This document shows, piece by piece, positions 7,191 through 15,341 of a stretch of 32,595 nucleotides of DNA (positions within the stretch are counted from its first letter, which is position 1; each line of letters begins with the position of its first letter). Source of the stretch: an uncultured Akkermansia sp. Its GTDB lineage: Bacteria > Verrucomicrobiota > Verrucomicrobiia > Verrucomicrobiales > Akkermansiaceae. The position numbers were made by a program, and so were the translations under genes. The notes below the pieces were generated by a model. The model did no database searches. It saw only the letters and a list, made by a program, of their open reading frames with translations, and had not been told where the DNA came from. The stretch is taken from the NCBI GenBank assembly GCA_947630815.1, contig CANRJD010000016.1:1-32595 (forward strand). The letters run 5' to 3'.

Positions 7191-8609
7191 TTATCGCAAG
7201 ATCACCTGCCTCAGCTTTTCGCACGATTTTAACAGATCCTCGATTTTTGCAACGATGCGCTTTTGCTCGGCAAGAGGGGGAAGAGGTAAATACAACTGAA
7301 CAAGAAGGGAGAAATGTCTGGCATATCCTCTATTGCGCATTGTTTTTGCACAAAAAAGCAGTAAAATATAACAGTATTTAGCGTCAATTAGTAGAGATTT
7401 GAGTAGTTTAGCCCCATCCGCTCCAACAGCAAAGGGAAAATCTAAGAATTTCACATTTCTGGTATGGTCCCCAAAAAGAAGAATGGGAGGATCATCGAGA
7501 ACTTGATCAAAGAGATCTGTGTATCCATCGATGAATTTTGCTCCCTGACCTACAACCGGATACTTGCCTGTTTTTTTTATTTCCTTACTTTGACTTTGAT
7601 CATATTTTGAGTCAACTCCATACGAAATCTCATCCAGCCTTACCCACATCCAACTTTCCGGAATATCAAAGGGCTTTCCCTCTTCCGTAATTTCCGGCAA
7701 AGTTTTTTCCTTTTTGAGCTTCCCTGCCTTGATAAGTTGCTGCTTTTTCGCTCGGATCTGCTGGTAGAGTTCTGCCGCTGTGCCTTCTTCGGGGTGCTGT
7801 TCGACTAACTTGCCCTGGACGGCTAACTGCAGGATGGACTTTTGGATCTCGTCAGGGAATCGCTTGTTTAATGTGTCCAGACGGCTCCACGCTTGTTCGT
7901 AGCGGTCAATGTATGGCAACAGTTCCTCGATTTTTGCAACGATGCGCCTTTGCTCGGCAAGAGGGGGAAGAGGTAGAAGAAGAGAAACAAATTTCGATTT
8001 ATTCAGAATCGATATAGTGGCTGCACTTGAACTCTCTATCTCTCGCTGTTTTACTTCCTCACTTTTCAGGAAGTAAAGTAGCATTTTCATATTGATGTGA
8101 TCATGAGGGAAAATTGCATTTATTTGTTGATTACAAATGCCTTCTTTAGAAATAATAGAACACTTCCCTATGCTCCCTATACAACTTACCAAGATGCTGT
8201 TGCATGGCAAAAGAGGTGTGCACGAAGCACCTTTGATGCTTACATATTCTTTTGATGCATGAGTGTAGCACAAGTTTTTGTTTATATCTGCCGGTTTGTA
8301 AAAGCAAATTTCCTTAGGTTCAAAGTTGTCGCGTTGCTGAGTCGATGGTGTTTTCCCCGTTATAACTCGCACAATATCTCCCAATCTTACCCACATCCAA
8401 CTCTCCGGAATATCAAAGGGCATTTCTTCTTCCGTTATTTCCGGTAAAGGTTTTTCCTTTTTGAGCTTCCCTGCTTTGATAAGTTGCTGCTTTTTCGTTT
8501 GGATCTGCTGGTAGAGTTCTGCCGCCGTGCCTTCCTCGGGGCGCTGTTCGACTAGCTTGCCCTGGATGGCTAACTGTAAGATGCTTTTTTTCAACTCCTG
8601 TGGGGTCAT
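7191..8609 (-). CDS. hsdS: Type I restriction-modification specificity subunit HsdS
   Basis: This 472-residue protein is the DNA-recognition subunit of a type I restriction-modification system; it joins HsdM dimers and reads a bipartite target. It shows the usual two-half layout: a variable target-recognition domain after W-V-R-L-G-D-I (about residues 75-200), a central conserved helix around L-P-L-P-P-L-A-E-Q-R-R-I-V-A-K-I, a second recognition domain (about 315-440) and the same conserved helix again at the C-terminus. The conserved blocks are repeated in DNA (7643-7843 with 8390-8590; 7238-7288 with 7925-7975), so the recognition domains could be exchanged by recombination. The start overlaps the hsdM stop (ATGA), so the two are co-translated. 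Length is normal. Confidence 0.93.
   Translation of the reverse strand: MTPQELKKSILQLAIQGKLVEQRPEEGTAAELYQQIQTKKQQLIKAGKLKKEKPLPEITEEEMPFDIPESWMWVRLGDIVRVITGKTPSTQQRDNFEPKEICFYKPADINKNLCYTHASKEYVSIKGASCTPLLPCNSILVSCIGSIGKCSIISKEGICNQQINAIFPHDHINMKMLLYFLKSEEVKQREIESSSAATISILNKSKFVSLLLPLPPLAEQRRIVAKIEELLPYIDRYEQAWSRLDTLNKRFPDEIQKSILQLAVQGKLVEQHPEEGTAAELYQQIRAKKQQLIKAGKLKKEKTLPEITEEGKPFDIPESWMWVRLDEISYGVDSKYDQSQSKEIKKTGKYPVVGQGAKFIDGYTDLFDQVLDDPPILLFGDHTRNVKFLDFPFAVGADGAKLLKSLLIDAKYCYILLLFCAKTMRNRGYARHFSLLVQLYLPLPPLAEQKRIVAKIEDLLKSCEKLRQVILR
7643..7843. repeat. Direct repeat inside hsdS, copy coding the second half
   Basis: This roughly 200-bp segment is about 90% identical to 8390-8590 by eye. 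Both encode the stretch from K-S-I-L-Q-L-A to P-E-S-W-M-W-V-R-L that precedes each recognition domain. A second, 51-bp pair (7238-7288 and 7925-7975, one mismatch) follows each domain, so each recognition domain is bordered by homologous DNA. Confidence 0.85.
8390..8590. repeat. Direct repeat inside hsdS, copy coding the first half
   Basis: Partner of 7643-7843 in the same orientation. It covers the N-terminal conserved block of HsdS that precedes the first recognition domain. Confidence 0.85.
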
Positions 8610-10060
8610 GATTTCGTTCCTTCCAGTAGGGTTGTAATCTCCGCCAGTACCTGCTCAATTTCCGCATTCAGAGAGGCACGCTCGCTTTCGTATTGCTGGA
8701 CCAGCTCCCACGGCTCTAAGATTTCCTCTTCCTTTCGAGGGAAAGGGCAGCATTTATCAAAATTATAGTTGAGAGCTTGCAATTCCTCTGTCGTGTAAAA
8801 GCGCGCTTTATCGAAACCATCGACGACGATGGGCTGCTTGTTTTTCCACCATGCACGAACAGGGTCAAAATGCTTGTCCTGCATGGGTCTTGCTTTGGTG
8901 AAACTCTTGATTCCCTCCGGATAATCCAACCTGTAGAACCACACGCCGGCGGAGGCAACACCTTTTTGGAAAAACAGCAGATTGGTGTGCACGCTGGCAT
9001 AGGGTTTGAATATCTGGGGCAAGCGAATGATTGTGTGAAGGCCGTATTCTTTCAGCAATTTCTCCTTTAGCGCCTTTTTTACCGGCTCCGTCCCAAACAT
9101 GAACCCATCGGGGAGGACGATGCCGCAACGCCCACGATCTTTCAGGAGACGCATAATGAGCGCTAAAAACAGATCGGCGGTCTCAGAAGTTTTAAACTCC
9201 GCTGGAAAGTTTTGTTTGATAGCTGCGTCCTCTGAACCTCTGAATGGAGGATTTGTGACGATCACATCCACACGATCTTTTGCTGAGTAATCGGAAAGAG
9301 GGCGGGCAAGAGAGTTCTGGTGGCGGATTTGCGGCACGTCTATGTCGTGCAGGATCAGGTTCGTCATTGCCAACAGGTGCGGCAGAGGTTTTTTCTCCCA
9401 GCCAAAGATTGTTGTTTGCTGGGTGCTCAGCTCCTCCGTTGAGATCACGCTACCCAAATGCGCGATGGTGCTGGCGAGGAAGCCACCCGTGCCGCAGGCG
9501 GGATCTAACACGGATTCTCCAGGCTTGGGATCGACCATTTCCACAACGAAGTTCGTAACGGGGCGGGGCGTGTAAAATTCACCCACTTTTCCTGCGCTTT
9601 GCAGATCCTTGAGCATCCCTTCGTACAACTCATTAAAGGTATGCTCCTTTCGCGCATCGATAAAATCAACTTGCTCATTGATGCGATTGATAAGCTGGCG
9701 GAGATTGACGCCGGACTTCATGGAGTTATTGATGTCCTCAAAGACCCCGCGCACCACGAATTTACGTAAGTCTCCATCAGAAGTATCCAGTTTTTTGAGA
9801 GCTTCGAATAGCCTGCTTACAAAAGCTATCAGGTCATCACCGGTGATGCCTTCTTTATCCGCCGCCCAATCACGCCAACGCAACCCCTTTGGAATCACGC
9901 CGTGGTAGTCGGAGTGAAATTCCCAGCTCATTTCCTTGGCATCAAAGGCTTTCAGGAACAAAAGCCAGGTGATTTGCTCGATATACTGCGCATCGCCATT
10001 CAGGCCGGCATCTTTGCGCATAATATCTTCCAGCGATTTTACCAAAGCGGACATTGCCAT
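8606..10060 (-). CDS. hsdM: Type I restriction-modification methylase HsdM
   Basis: This 484-residue protein is the N6-adenine methyltransferase subunit of a type I system and works as a complex with HsdS. It has an N-terminal helical HsdM_N-type domain (residues 5-140), the S-adenosylmethionine motif D-P-A-C-G-T-G-G-F at 186-194 and the catalytic N-P-P-F at 270-273. Length is normal. The start is ATG 10060, with AAAGGA about eight bases upstream; a second in-frame ATG lies two codons later. The stop overlaps the hsdS start. No hsdR gene is present on either strand, so this is either an orphan methylase or its nuclease lies outside the window. All key residues look intact. Confidence 0.95.
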   Translation of the reverse strand: MAMSALVKSLEDIMRKDAGLNGDAQYIEQITWLLFLKAFDAKEMSWEFHSDYHGVIPKGLRWRDWAADKEGITGDDLIAFVSRLFEALKKLDTSDGDLRKFVVRGVFEDINNSMKSGVNLRQLINRINEQVDFIDARKEHTFNELYEGMLKDLQSAGKVGEFYTPRPVTNFVVEMVDPKPGESVLDPACGTGGFLASTIAHLGSVISTEELSTQQTTIFGWEKKPLPHLLAMTNLILHDIDVPQIRHQNSLARPLSDYSAKDRVDVIVTNPPFRGSEDAAIKQNFPAEFKTSETADLFLALIMRLLKDRGRCGIVLPDGFMFGTEPVKKALKEKLLKEYGLHTIIRLPQIFKPYASVHTNLLFFQKGVASAGVWFYRLDYPEGIKSFTKARPMQDKHFDPVRAWWKNKQPIVVDGFDKARFYTTEELQALNYNFDKCCPFPRKEEEILEPWELVQQYESERASLNAEIEQVLAEITTLLEGTKS

Positions 10061-10072
10061 AACCAGTCCTTT

Positions 10073-10171
10073 CTATTTTATCAACTTACGCAGCGTATTG
10101 TTTGATTTCTTCGCGGTACTTTTCAAGCTTCTCCTTCTCAATTCATCACGCACAAATTCCGAAATCGACAC
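10073..10171 (-). pseudogene. Frameshifted remnant of a ribbon-helix-helix or antitoxin-like gene
   Basis: Just upstream of hsdM on the same strand a short frame reads V-S-I-S-E-F-V-R-D-E-L. After a shift of one base the neighbouring frame continues I-E-K-E-K-L-E-K-Y-R-E-E-I-K-Q-Y-A-A and stops at 10086. Joined, these look like the end of a ribbon-helix-helix antitoxin. The N-terminal part is not visible. This is a weak call from residue pattern alone. Confidence 0.3.
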
Positions 10172-10926
10172 CTCCAAAATTCAACGGAACCCTGCTCCAT
10201 TGCCGGCATCGGACAAACACCCCATCCTTGCTTCTTCGAAAAATCCCCGGAGCATTGATATGCGAGAGAAAGGACAATACAGAGTGTATCACTAAAAACC
10301 AGCCCCTCTCTGGACCTTCACAAACGTCAAATACAACCTTCCCCCAAAAATCTTCCCCCTGTTGCAGCGCCTCATTCGCAATATCCTCGCGCTGCGTGTA
10401 AATTTCGTCCCCTTTGGCTACCCCTGCTTCGCGGAGGGGTTTGTTATTACCCCCCCCACCGCTCTATATGTTGATTTTCAACGTCTTGCATAGCTAGATG
10501 TTGTATAATGTGTCCATATTATATCTCTTTTTGCTGGACGTATCAAGTTTTATTTAAGTAAGTTCTACGCTCGCTTCACATCCGTCTCAAGAAAAGATAA
10601 AGATTGGAACACTTCAGGTGCTTGAAGCTCCAGCCCTTCACCTTGCCATACGGGAGCACCCCCTGACAAGGAAACGGGGAACGACTTCATTCCATCACAC
10701 CGAGACGCCTCTGTCAACGAAAAAAGCGGGGCAATATTTACGCTTTTGGCCGAATTGCCTCCGAGCCCTCGGGGGCTTTCACGGCTTTGCTCAATCATCA
10801 AAGGTTTGAGCTTCTTGCTGGCTTACCTCCTTCATCCATGGGAAACGCATGAGGAATGGGGTGGATGAGCCCAGTGAAGATTTTATTGGGACAAGTGTGC
10901 TCTCTAAAAGTTTTTTGCCTTTAGAC
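10172..10926. other. Long gap with no supported gene
   Basis: About 750 bp separate hsdM and its upstream remnant from the exported Sel1 gene. I see a short hairpin (10420-10440), A+T-rich DNA with a TATAAT at 10504-10509 lacking a matching -35 box, and a fragment CGCTTTTGGCC near 10741 shared with the intergenic repeats at 15670. The ORF tracks here are short and have no recognisable family, so the gap probably holds decayed sequence. Confidence 0.5.
10420..10440 (+). terminator. Possible weak terminator hairpin
   Basis: ACCCCT and AGGGGT pair around a nine-base loop and are followed by TTTGTTATT. The stem is short and the T tract broken, so termination is only possible. No clear gene ends just before it on the plus strand. 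Confidence 0.3.
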
Positions 10927-10955
10927 TGTACATCTGTTTTGAAAAAAGATATACT
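10927..10955 (+). promoter_or_regulatory. Sigma-70-like promoter of the exported Sel1 gene
   Basis: TGTACA at 10927-10932 and TATACT at 10950-10955 are 17 bp apart. Transcription would begin near 10962, about 47 bp before the GTG start at 11009. Confidence 0.45.
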
Positions 10956-11008
10956 CGCCCTCATACGGCGGAGAAACAGAGCCGGAGCCTCAAACCCTTA
11001 TTTTCACC

Positions 11009-11947
11009 GTGAAAGAAAATCACACCTTCAAAAGCGCGATTCGAAAAGTCGTTCGTGGGATGTCGGCGGTGGCGCTATGTGCCCTATTCGTTACAGCGTC
11101 GGCGGAAGGAGGGACGCCCGAATTCTACAAGGAAGCGGAAGCCGGGCAGGCATGGGCGCAGTATGAAGTTGGTGAGTGCTATTATCATGGCAGGGGAGTG
11201 AGTAAGGACTACGCGGAGGCCGTGAAATGGTATCGCAAGGCAGCGGATCAGGGGAATGCGCAGGCGCAGTTTAGTCTTGGCTGGTGCTATGCGGACGGCA
11301 AGGGGGTGAGTAGGAATTACGCGGAGGCAGTGAAGTGGTACCGCAAGGCGGCGGAGCAGGGGGATGCGAAAGCGCAGTGCGGTCTTGGCTTGTGTTATGA
11401 GACCGGCGAAGGAGTGAGCAAGGATTACGCAGAGGCGGTAAAGTGGTACCTCTTGTCAGCGGATCAGGGGAATGCGAATGCGCAGTTTAGGCTTGGCTGC
11501 TGCTACAGGAATGGCAGTGGAGAGAGCAAAGACTTCGTCGCGGAGGCAGTGAAGTGGTTTCGCAAGGCGGCGGAGCAGGGGGATGCGAATGCGCAGTTTG
11601 ATCTTGGCTGGTGCTATGAGTGCGGCAGAGGAGTGGGCAAGGACATGACAGAGGCAGTGAAGTGGTACCGCAAGGCGGCGGAACAGGGGCATGCGGATGC
11701 ACAGTATACCCTTGGCAATTGCTATTACGACTGCGAGGGAGTGAGCAAGGACATAACAGAGGCAGTGAAGTGGTGGCGCTTGGCGGCGGAGCAGGGGGAT
11801 GCGGATGCGCAGTTTCGCCTTGGCGTATGCTATGCGAACGGCTGGGGAGTGAGCGAGGACATGACGGAGGCGGTGAAGTGGTGGCAGAAGGCAGCGGAGC
11901 AGGGGAACGAGGCGGCGGCGGATAATCTGCGGAAGTTAAAGTTTTAA
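11009..11947 (+). CDS. Exported Sel1-like repeat protein
   Basis: This 312-residue protein has a signal peptide (basic start, hydrophobic A-V-A-L-C-A-L-F-V, then T-A-S-A as a likely cleavage site near residue 32), followed by seven Sel1 repeats that are very alike, each with S-K-D-Y-A-E-A-V-K-W-Y-R-K-A-A-E-Q-G. One repeat (near residue 173) has an extra residue (D-F-V-A-E-A). It should act in the periplasm or at the envelope as a protein-binding scaffold. The GTG start lacks a clear ribosome site. A lipoprotein gene follows 21 bp later and a decayed Sel1 gene after that, so the three probably form or formed one operon. The near-identical 108-bp units point to repeat expansion by recombination. 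Confidence 0.88.
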   Translation: MKENHTFKSAIRKVVRGMSAVALCALFVTASAEGGTPEFYKEAEAGQAWAQYEVGECYYHGRGVSKDYAEAVKWYRKAADQGNAQAQFSLGWCYADGKGVSRNYAEAVKWYRKAAEQGDAKAQCGLGLCYETGEGVSKDYAEAVKWYLLSADQGNANAQFRLGCCYRNGSGESKDFVAEAVKWFRKAAEQGDANAQFDLGWCYECGRGVGKDMTEAVKWYRKAAEQGHADAQYTLGNCYYDCEGVSKDITEAVKWWRLAAEQGDADAQFRLGVCYANGWGVSEDMTEAVKWWQKAAEQGNEAAADNLRKLKF

Positions 11948-11968
11948 CCAATCAACGAGACAAAGCAG

Positions 11969-12601
11969 ATGAAAGCGAAACGAATCGCGATGATGCTGGG
12001 AATGGCGGTGGCGCTGAGTGGGTGCGAAAGCGGATCATTGCCGAAGTACTACCACTCGATGAACAACCCGAACATCAGTGTGAGTAACCCGGGATGGCGG
12101 GTGCAACGGACCGGACAAGGCTATGAGCTGACCGCCTGGGGGAGGCAGCTTGTAGCGGAGGTGGATCCCGCGGCGTATGAAAGCTGGAGCGACGCGATGT
12201 TCTCGCACCTCAAGACGTGTAAGCGAGGGCTTGAGGAGCAGCAGACTTTGCTCTCTGCACAGGGACGGCAGGATTACGGGATGGTGTGCGCGAAGCTGAG
12301 CCAGGTGCCCACGACGCCGGTGCCCTACGCGGGGAACTCCTACGGCGCGCCTACCATGGATGATGCTGAACTGGTGCACCAAGTAGCAGGCGGTGGCTAT
12401 GAGCTGCAGCCCTGGCTGCGGATGTGCGCGCAGAGTCTCACGGCGCGTCAGGTGGCGGATACGAGCACATATTACCCTGCGGAGGGAGCCATGATCCACG
12501 CGCTGTATGCCTTGCAAAAGCATGCGGAGGCGCTTACGCCGCAAGGGGTGAAAGATTTTGACCTGCTCAAGGATCGCCTGCGCTATGTTGAGTTTGGCTA
12601 A
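11969..12601 (+). CDS. Small predicted lipoprotein of unknown function
   Basis: This 210-residue protein starts M-K-A-K-R-I-A-M-M-L-G-M-A-V-A-L-S-G-C, a clear lipoprotein signal with the lipobox L-S-G-C; the mature protein would be anchored through Cys19. The rest is a soluble domain with two related halves: A-A-Y-E-S-W and a later G-G-Y-E-L-Q-P-W sit in similar settings, with similar Q-G-R-Q-D-Y and Q-G-V-K-D-F segments, suggesting an internal duplication. I do not recognise a family. It lies 21 bp behind the exported Sel1 gene, so the two may act together at the envelope. GC is high, as in its neighbour. Confidence 0.75.
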   Translation: MKAKRIAMMLGMAVALSGCESGSLPKYYHSMNNPNISVSNPGWRVQRTGQGYELTAWGRQLVAEVDPAAYESWSDAMFSHLKTCKRGLEEQQTLLSAQGRQDYGMVCAKLSQVPTTPVPYAGNSYGAPTMDDAELVHQVAGGGYELQPWLRMCAQSLTARQVADTSTYYPAEGAMIHALYALQKHAEALTPQGVKDFDLLKDRLRYVEFG

Positions 12602-12663
12602 GAGCTTGGTACGGCGTAACCTTTCCTAAACAGTCAACAAACCAACTCACAACCGCATAGCAT

Positions 12664-13032
12664 ATGACAAAAAGACCGGAAAAATAAACGGTTAAGCTCT
12701 TCAGGGCAATGGTGTGCGGCGGTGGCAACATTGCTTGCCGGCGCAGCTCTGGTCACGACTCCACCAAGCAACGCGGCTACCGTTTACCAAAGCAGCTCGC
12801 AGGTTGCTGAAACCTACCGGCTGGCAAGAGCACTGCGGAAGGACATGGCGGAGACGGTGAAGCGGTACCGCAAGGCGGCGGAGCAGGGGCATGCGGGGGC
12901 ACAGTACAACCTAGGCGAGTACTATGCGAACGGCCAGGGCGTGAGCAAGGATATAGCAGAGGCAAGAAGATGGTACCAAAAGCCGCCGATCAGGGGCATG
13001 AAGGTGCCAAGAAGGCCCTGCAGCAACCGTAG
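12664..13032 (+). pseudogene. Decayed exported Sel1-like gene with two frameshifts
   Basis: ATG 12664 begins M-T-K-R-P-E-K and stops at once, but the next frame continues with a fine signal-peptide core (A-A-V-A-T-L-L-A-G-A-A-L-V) and about one and a half Sel1 repeats, which the ORF track starts at GTG 12722. A second shift at about 12978-12982 (one base missing in CCAAAAGCCGCC) moves the end to another frame: A-A-D-Q-G-H-E-G-A-K-K-A-L-Q-Q-P and TAG at 13030-13032. The 144-residue ORF to 13156 therefore ends in repeat DNA. A perfect hairpin lies over the old stop codon. Compared with the gene at 11009, most repeats are missing. It is very probably not functional, unless the shifts are sequencing errors. 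Confidence 0.75.
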
Positions 13033-13040
13033 GTTGCTGC
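13020..13040 (+). terminator. Perfect 9-bp hairpin over the old Sel1 stop codon
   Basis: GCAGCAACC and GGTTGCTGC pair perfectly around the loop GTA. The following TTATG has no long T run, so it may be a terminator or simply the first palindrome of the repeat region. Confidence 0.5.
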
Positions 13041-13500
13041 TTATGTACGATTTACGATGTACGATGTACGATTTGGAAAGTTCGCGCGCTTTGCGCGGGA
13101 ATTTGGCGAAGCTGGGGCGAACGGGATGTAATGGAGCTGTGCGCGGGAATGGCTAGAAGGGGACGGGAGAGGGACGCCTAGCGGCGCCCACGTATGATGT
13201 AGGATGTACGATGTACAACACGCACGACGGCTGTAAGTGCGTATGGACAGCGCGGATGCGCTGCCCCGCAGGGGCGAACCGGCAGGGTGGTGCCGGTGAG
13301 TCAATTTGAAAAGCTCGCGCGCGTTGCGCGGGGAAGCGAAGCCGGGGCGGACGGGATGTGATGGAACTGCTCGCGGTCGTAGTTAGAAAGGGGCGGTGGC
13401 GCCTCGCGGCGCCTATGTACGATTGCAACGGGCTTGCAGCCACATTTCGTCCCATGAAAAAACGACCCATTTTGGCGGCATGGAATTTTGAAAGCCACTC
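13041..13500. repeat. Mosaic intergenic repeat region, left of the second ankyrin gene
   Basis: It opens with four near-perfect TACGATK heptamers (13045-13073), then GC-rich palindromes such as CGCGCGCTTTGCGCG, GGCGCC blocks and further TACGAT units. Bases 13216-13277 match the reverse complement of about 15711-15772 with one mismatch in over 60 bp, and 13281-13335 match the reverse complement of about 15540-15592. No gene is supported inside. Confidence 0.85.
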
Positions 13501-13530
13501 AACCCGGGATCAAAGAGATAGAAAAAGCTC

Positions 13531-13671
13531 GTGCAGCAACACGCTCGGCTCAATCCTATTGAGCTTAATAGCAAATCAGAAGAACGATTGATGGAACTCT
13601 ACGAATCCTCTCACAAAAGCCTTGCAAATCCTGACGAAAACGCTATGCTGTTGGAGGGCCGTTCACTTTGA
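13531..13671 (+). CDS. Small ORF of 46 residues, perhaps a gene remnant
   Basis: GTG 13531 opens a frame reading M-Q-Q-H-A-R-L-N-P-I-E-L-N-S-K-S-E-E-R and ending L-L-E-G-R-S-L at TGA 13669-13671. The charged, helical composition looks like real protein. An upstream frame, G-I-K-E-I-E-K-A-R, ends just before it, so it may be the C-terminal remainder of a frameshifted gene. No family is recognised and there is no ribosome site. Confidence 0.3.
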   Translation: MQQHARLNPIELNSKSEERLMELYESSHKSLANPDENAMLLEGRSL

Positions 13672-13733
13672 GGCATGATGCACCTCGCTTCTCATCAAAA
13701 CAATACCAAACACCTCTACCCCTCCCCACGCAC

Positions 13734-15341
13734 ATGATGGTCGAAAAGAAAAGTCTAGATGAAGCTCTCTTCCGGAAAGTCGCGGATCCCAAAACGTCCG
13801 TGGAAGAAGTCCGGGCGCTCATTCGTGCAGGGGCGGATGTCCATGCTGCGGACAAGGAGGGGTGGACTGCGCTTACGTTAGCGGCGGAAAAGGGACATGT
13901 GGAGGTCGTGAAACTCCTGTTGGATGCCGGTGCGGATGTCAATGTTGCGACCAAGGGTGGACGAACTGCGCTTGTGCGGGCGGCGGGGTGTGGACGCGTG
14001 GAGGTTGTCAAACTTCTGCTGGAGGCCGGGGCGAATGTTAATGTTGCGACCAAGGGTGGGCGGACTGTGCTTACGTGGGCGGCGCGGTTGGGGCACGCGG
14101 AGATCGTCAAACTGCTGCTGGAGGCTGGTGCAGATGTCCATGCCACGGACAAGGATGGGCGAACGGCGCTTATGAAGGCGGCGCAGGAGGGGCATTTGGA
14201 GATTGTCAAACTGCTGCTGGAGGTTGGGGCAGATGTCCATGCCACGGACAGGAAGGGGAGGACTGCGCTTACGTGGGCGGCGCAGGAGGGGCATTTGGAG
14301 ATTGTCAAACTGCTGCTGGAGGCTGGCGCAGATGTCCATACCACGGACAAGAAAGGGAGGACTGCGCTTACGTGGGCGGTGCAGTATGGACACGAAGAGG
14401 TCGTGAAACTCATGCTGGAGACCGGTGCGAATGCCCGTGCTGCGGATAAGACCGGAAATACCGCGCTCGCGTGGGCGGCGCAGAGAGGGCACGTGGAGAT
14501 TGCGAAACATCTGCTAGATGCCGGGGCGGATGCCAATGCCGCGACCGAGATTGGATGGACTGCGCTCATGAGGGCGGCGCAGGAGGGGCGCGTGGAAATT
14601 GTCAAACTGCTGCTGGAGGCTGGGGCGGATGTTCGTGCTGCGACCAAGGATGGATGGACTGCGCTTGTGCGGGCGGCGGGGTGTGGACGCGTGGAGGTTG
14701 TCAAACTGCTGCTGGATGCCGGGGCGAATGTTAATGTTGCGACCAAGGGGGGGTGGACTGTGCTTATGTGGGCGGCGAAGGAGGGATACGAGGAGATTGT
14801 GAAACTTCTGCTAGAGGGAGGAGCTGATGCCAATGCTGCGACCAAGGATGGGTGGACTGCGCTTACGATGGCGGCGTATGGGGGACACGTGGGGACTGTC
14901 AAGCTCCTGCTGGAGGCTGGTGTGGACGCCAATGCTGCGACCAAGGATGAGTGGACTGCGCTCACGTGGGCGGCGTATGGGGGACACGTGGGAACTGTCA
15001 AGCTCCTGCTGGAGGCCGGGGCGGACGCCAATGCCGCGACCAAGGATGGATGGACTGCGCTTACGTTGGCGACGCATGGGGGACACGTGGAGATTGCGAA
15101 ACTTCTGCTGGAGGCCGGGGCGGATGCCAATACCGCGACCAAGGATGGGTGGACTGCGCTTATGGCGGCGACGCGCCACGTGGAAATGGTGAAACTCATG
15201 CTGGAGGCCGGGGCAGATGCTAATGCCGCGGACAAGGAGGGGAAGACTGCGTTCACGTGGGCGGCGCAGTGTGGGCGCATGGAGGTTGTCAAACTCCTGC
15301 TGAGGGCCGGGGCGGATTTCCCTGATGCGAACAAGAAGTAA
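13734..15341 (+). CDS. Ankyrin-repeat protein, paralogue of the 4722 gene
   Basis: This 535-residue protein has the same N-terminal cap as the gene at 4722 (K-K-S-L-D-E-A-L-F-R-K-V-A-D-P-K-T-S) followed by 15 ankyrin repeats of 33 residues, one of them short (near residue 475), and ends G-A-D-F-P-D-A-N-K-K. I choose ATG 13734 because it aligns with the paralogue's start; the TTG at 13668 would add 22 unrelated residues. Repeats 2 and 9 share the block V-R-A-A-G-C-G-R-V-E-V-V-K, an internal segment duplication. Several 99-bp units are nearly identical in DNA to units of the first ankyrin gene, such as 14100-14220 against about 6520-6640. No signal peptide is seen. The ligand is unknown. It is bracketed by inverted intergenic repeats. 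Confidence 0.87.
   Translation: MMVEKKSLDEALFRKVADPKTSVEEVRALIRAGADVHAADKEGWTALTLAAEKGHVEVVKLLLDAGADVNVATKGGRTALVRAAGCGRVEVVKLLLEAGANVNVATKGGRTVLTWAARLGHAEIVKLLLEAGADVHATDKDGRTALMKAAQEGHLEIVKLLLEVGADVHATDRKGRTALTWAAQEGHLEIVKLLLEAGADVHTTDKKGRTALTWAVQYGHEEVVKLMLETGANARAADKTGNTALAWAAQRGHVEIAKHLLDAGADANAATEIGWTALMRAAQEGRVEIVKLLLEAGADVRAATKDGWTALVRAAGCGRVEVVKLLLDAGANVNVATKGGWTVLMWAAKEGYEEIVKLLLEGGADANAATKDGWTALTMAAYGGHVGTVKLLLEAGVDANAATKDEWTALTWAAYGGHVGTVKLLLEAGADANAATKDGWTALTLATHGGHVEIAKLLLEAGADANTATKDGWTALMAATRHVEMVKLMLEAGADANAADKEGKTAFTWAAQCGRMEVVKLLLRAGADFPDANKK

Noticed and set aside
10504-10509. TATAAT as a promoter in the hsdM-Sel1 gap
   Set aside because: No fitting -35 box and no gene begins near it.
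10565-10801. 78-residue minus-strand ORF in the gap before the exported Sel1 gene
   Set aside because: Coding-like in parts, but no family, start signal or neighbour to support it.
13643-15334. Long minus-strand ORF (563 residues) opposite the second ankyrin gene
   Set aside because: It is a mirror of the repetitive, GC-biased ankyrin codons and has low-complexity Ser/Ala repeats; the plus frame gives clear ankyrin repeats.
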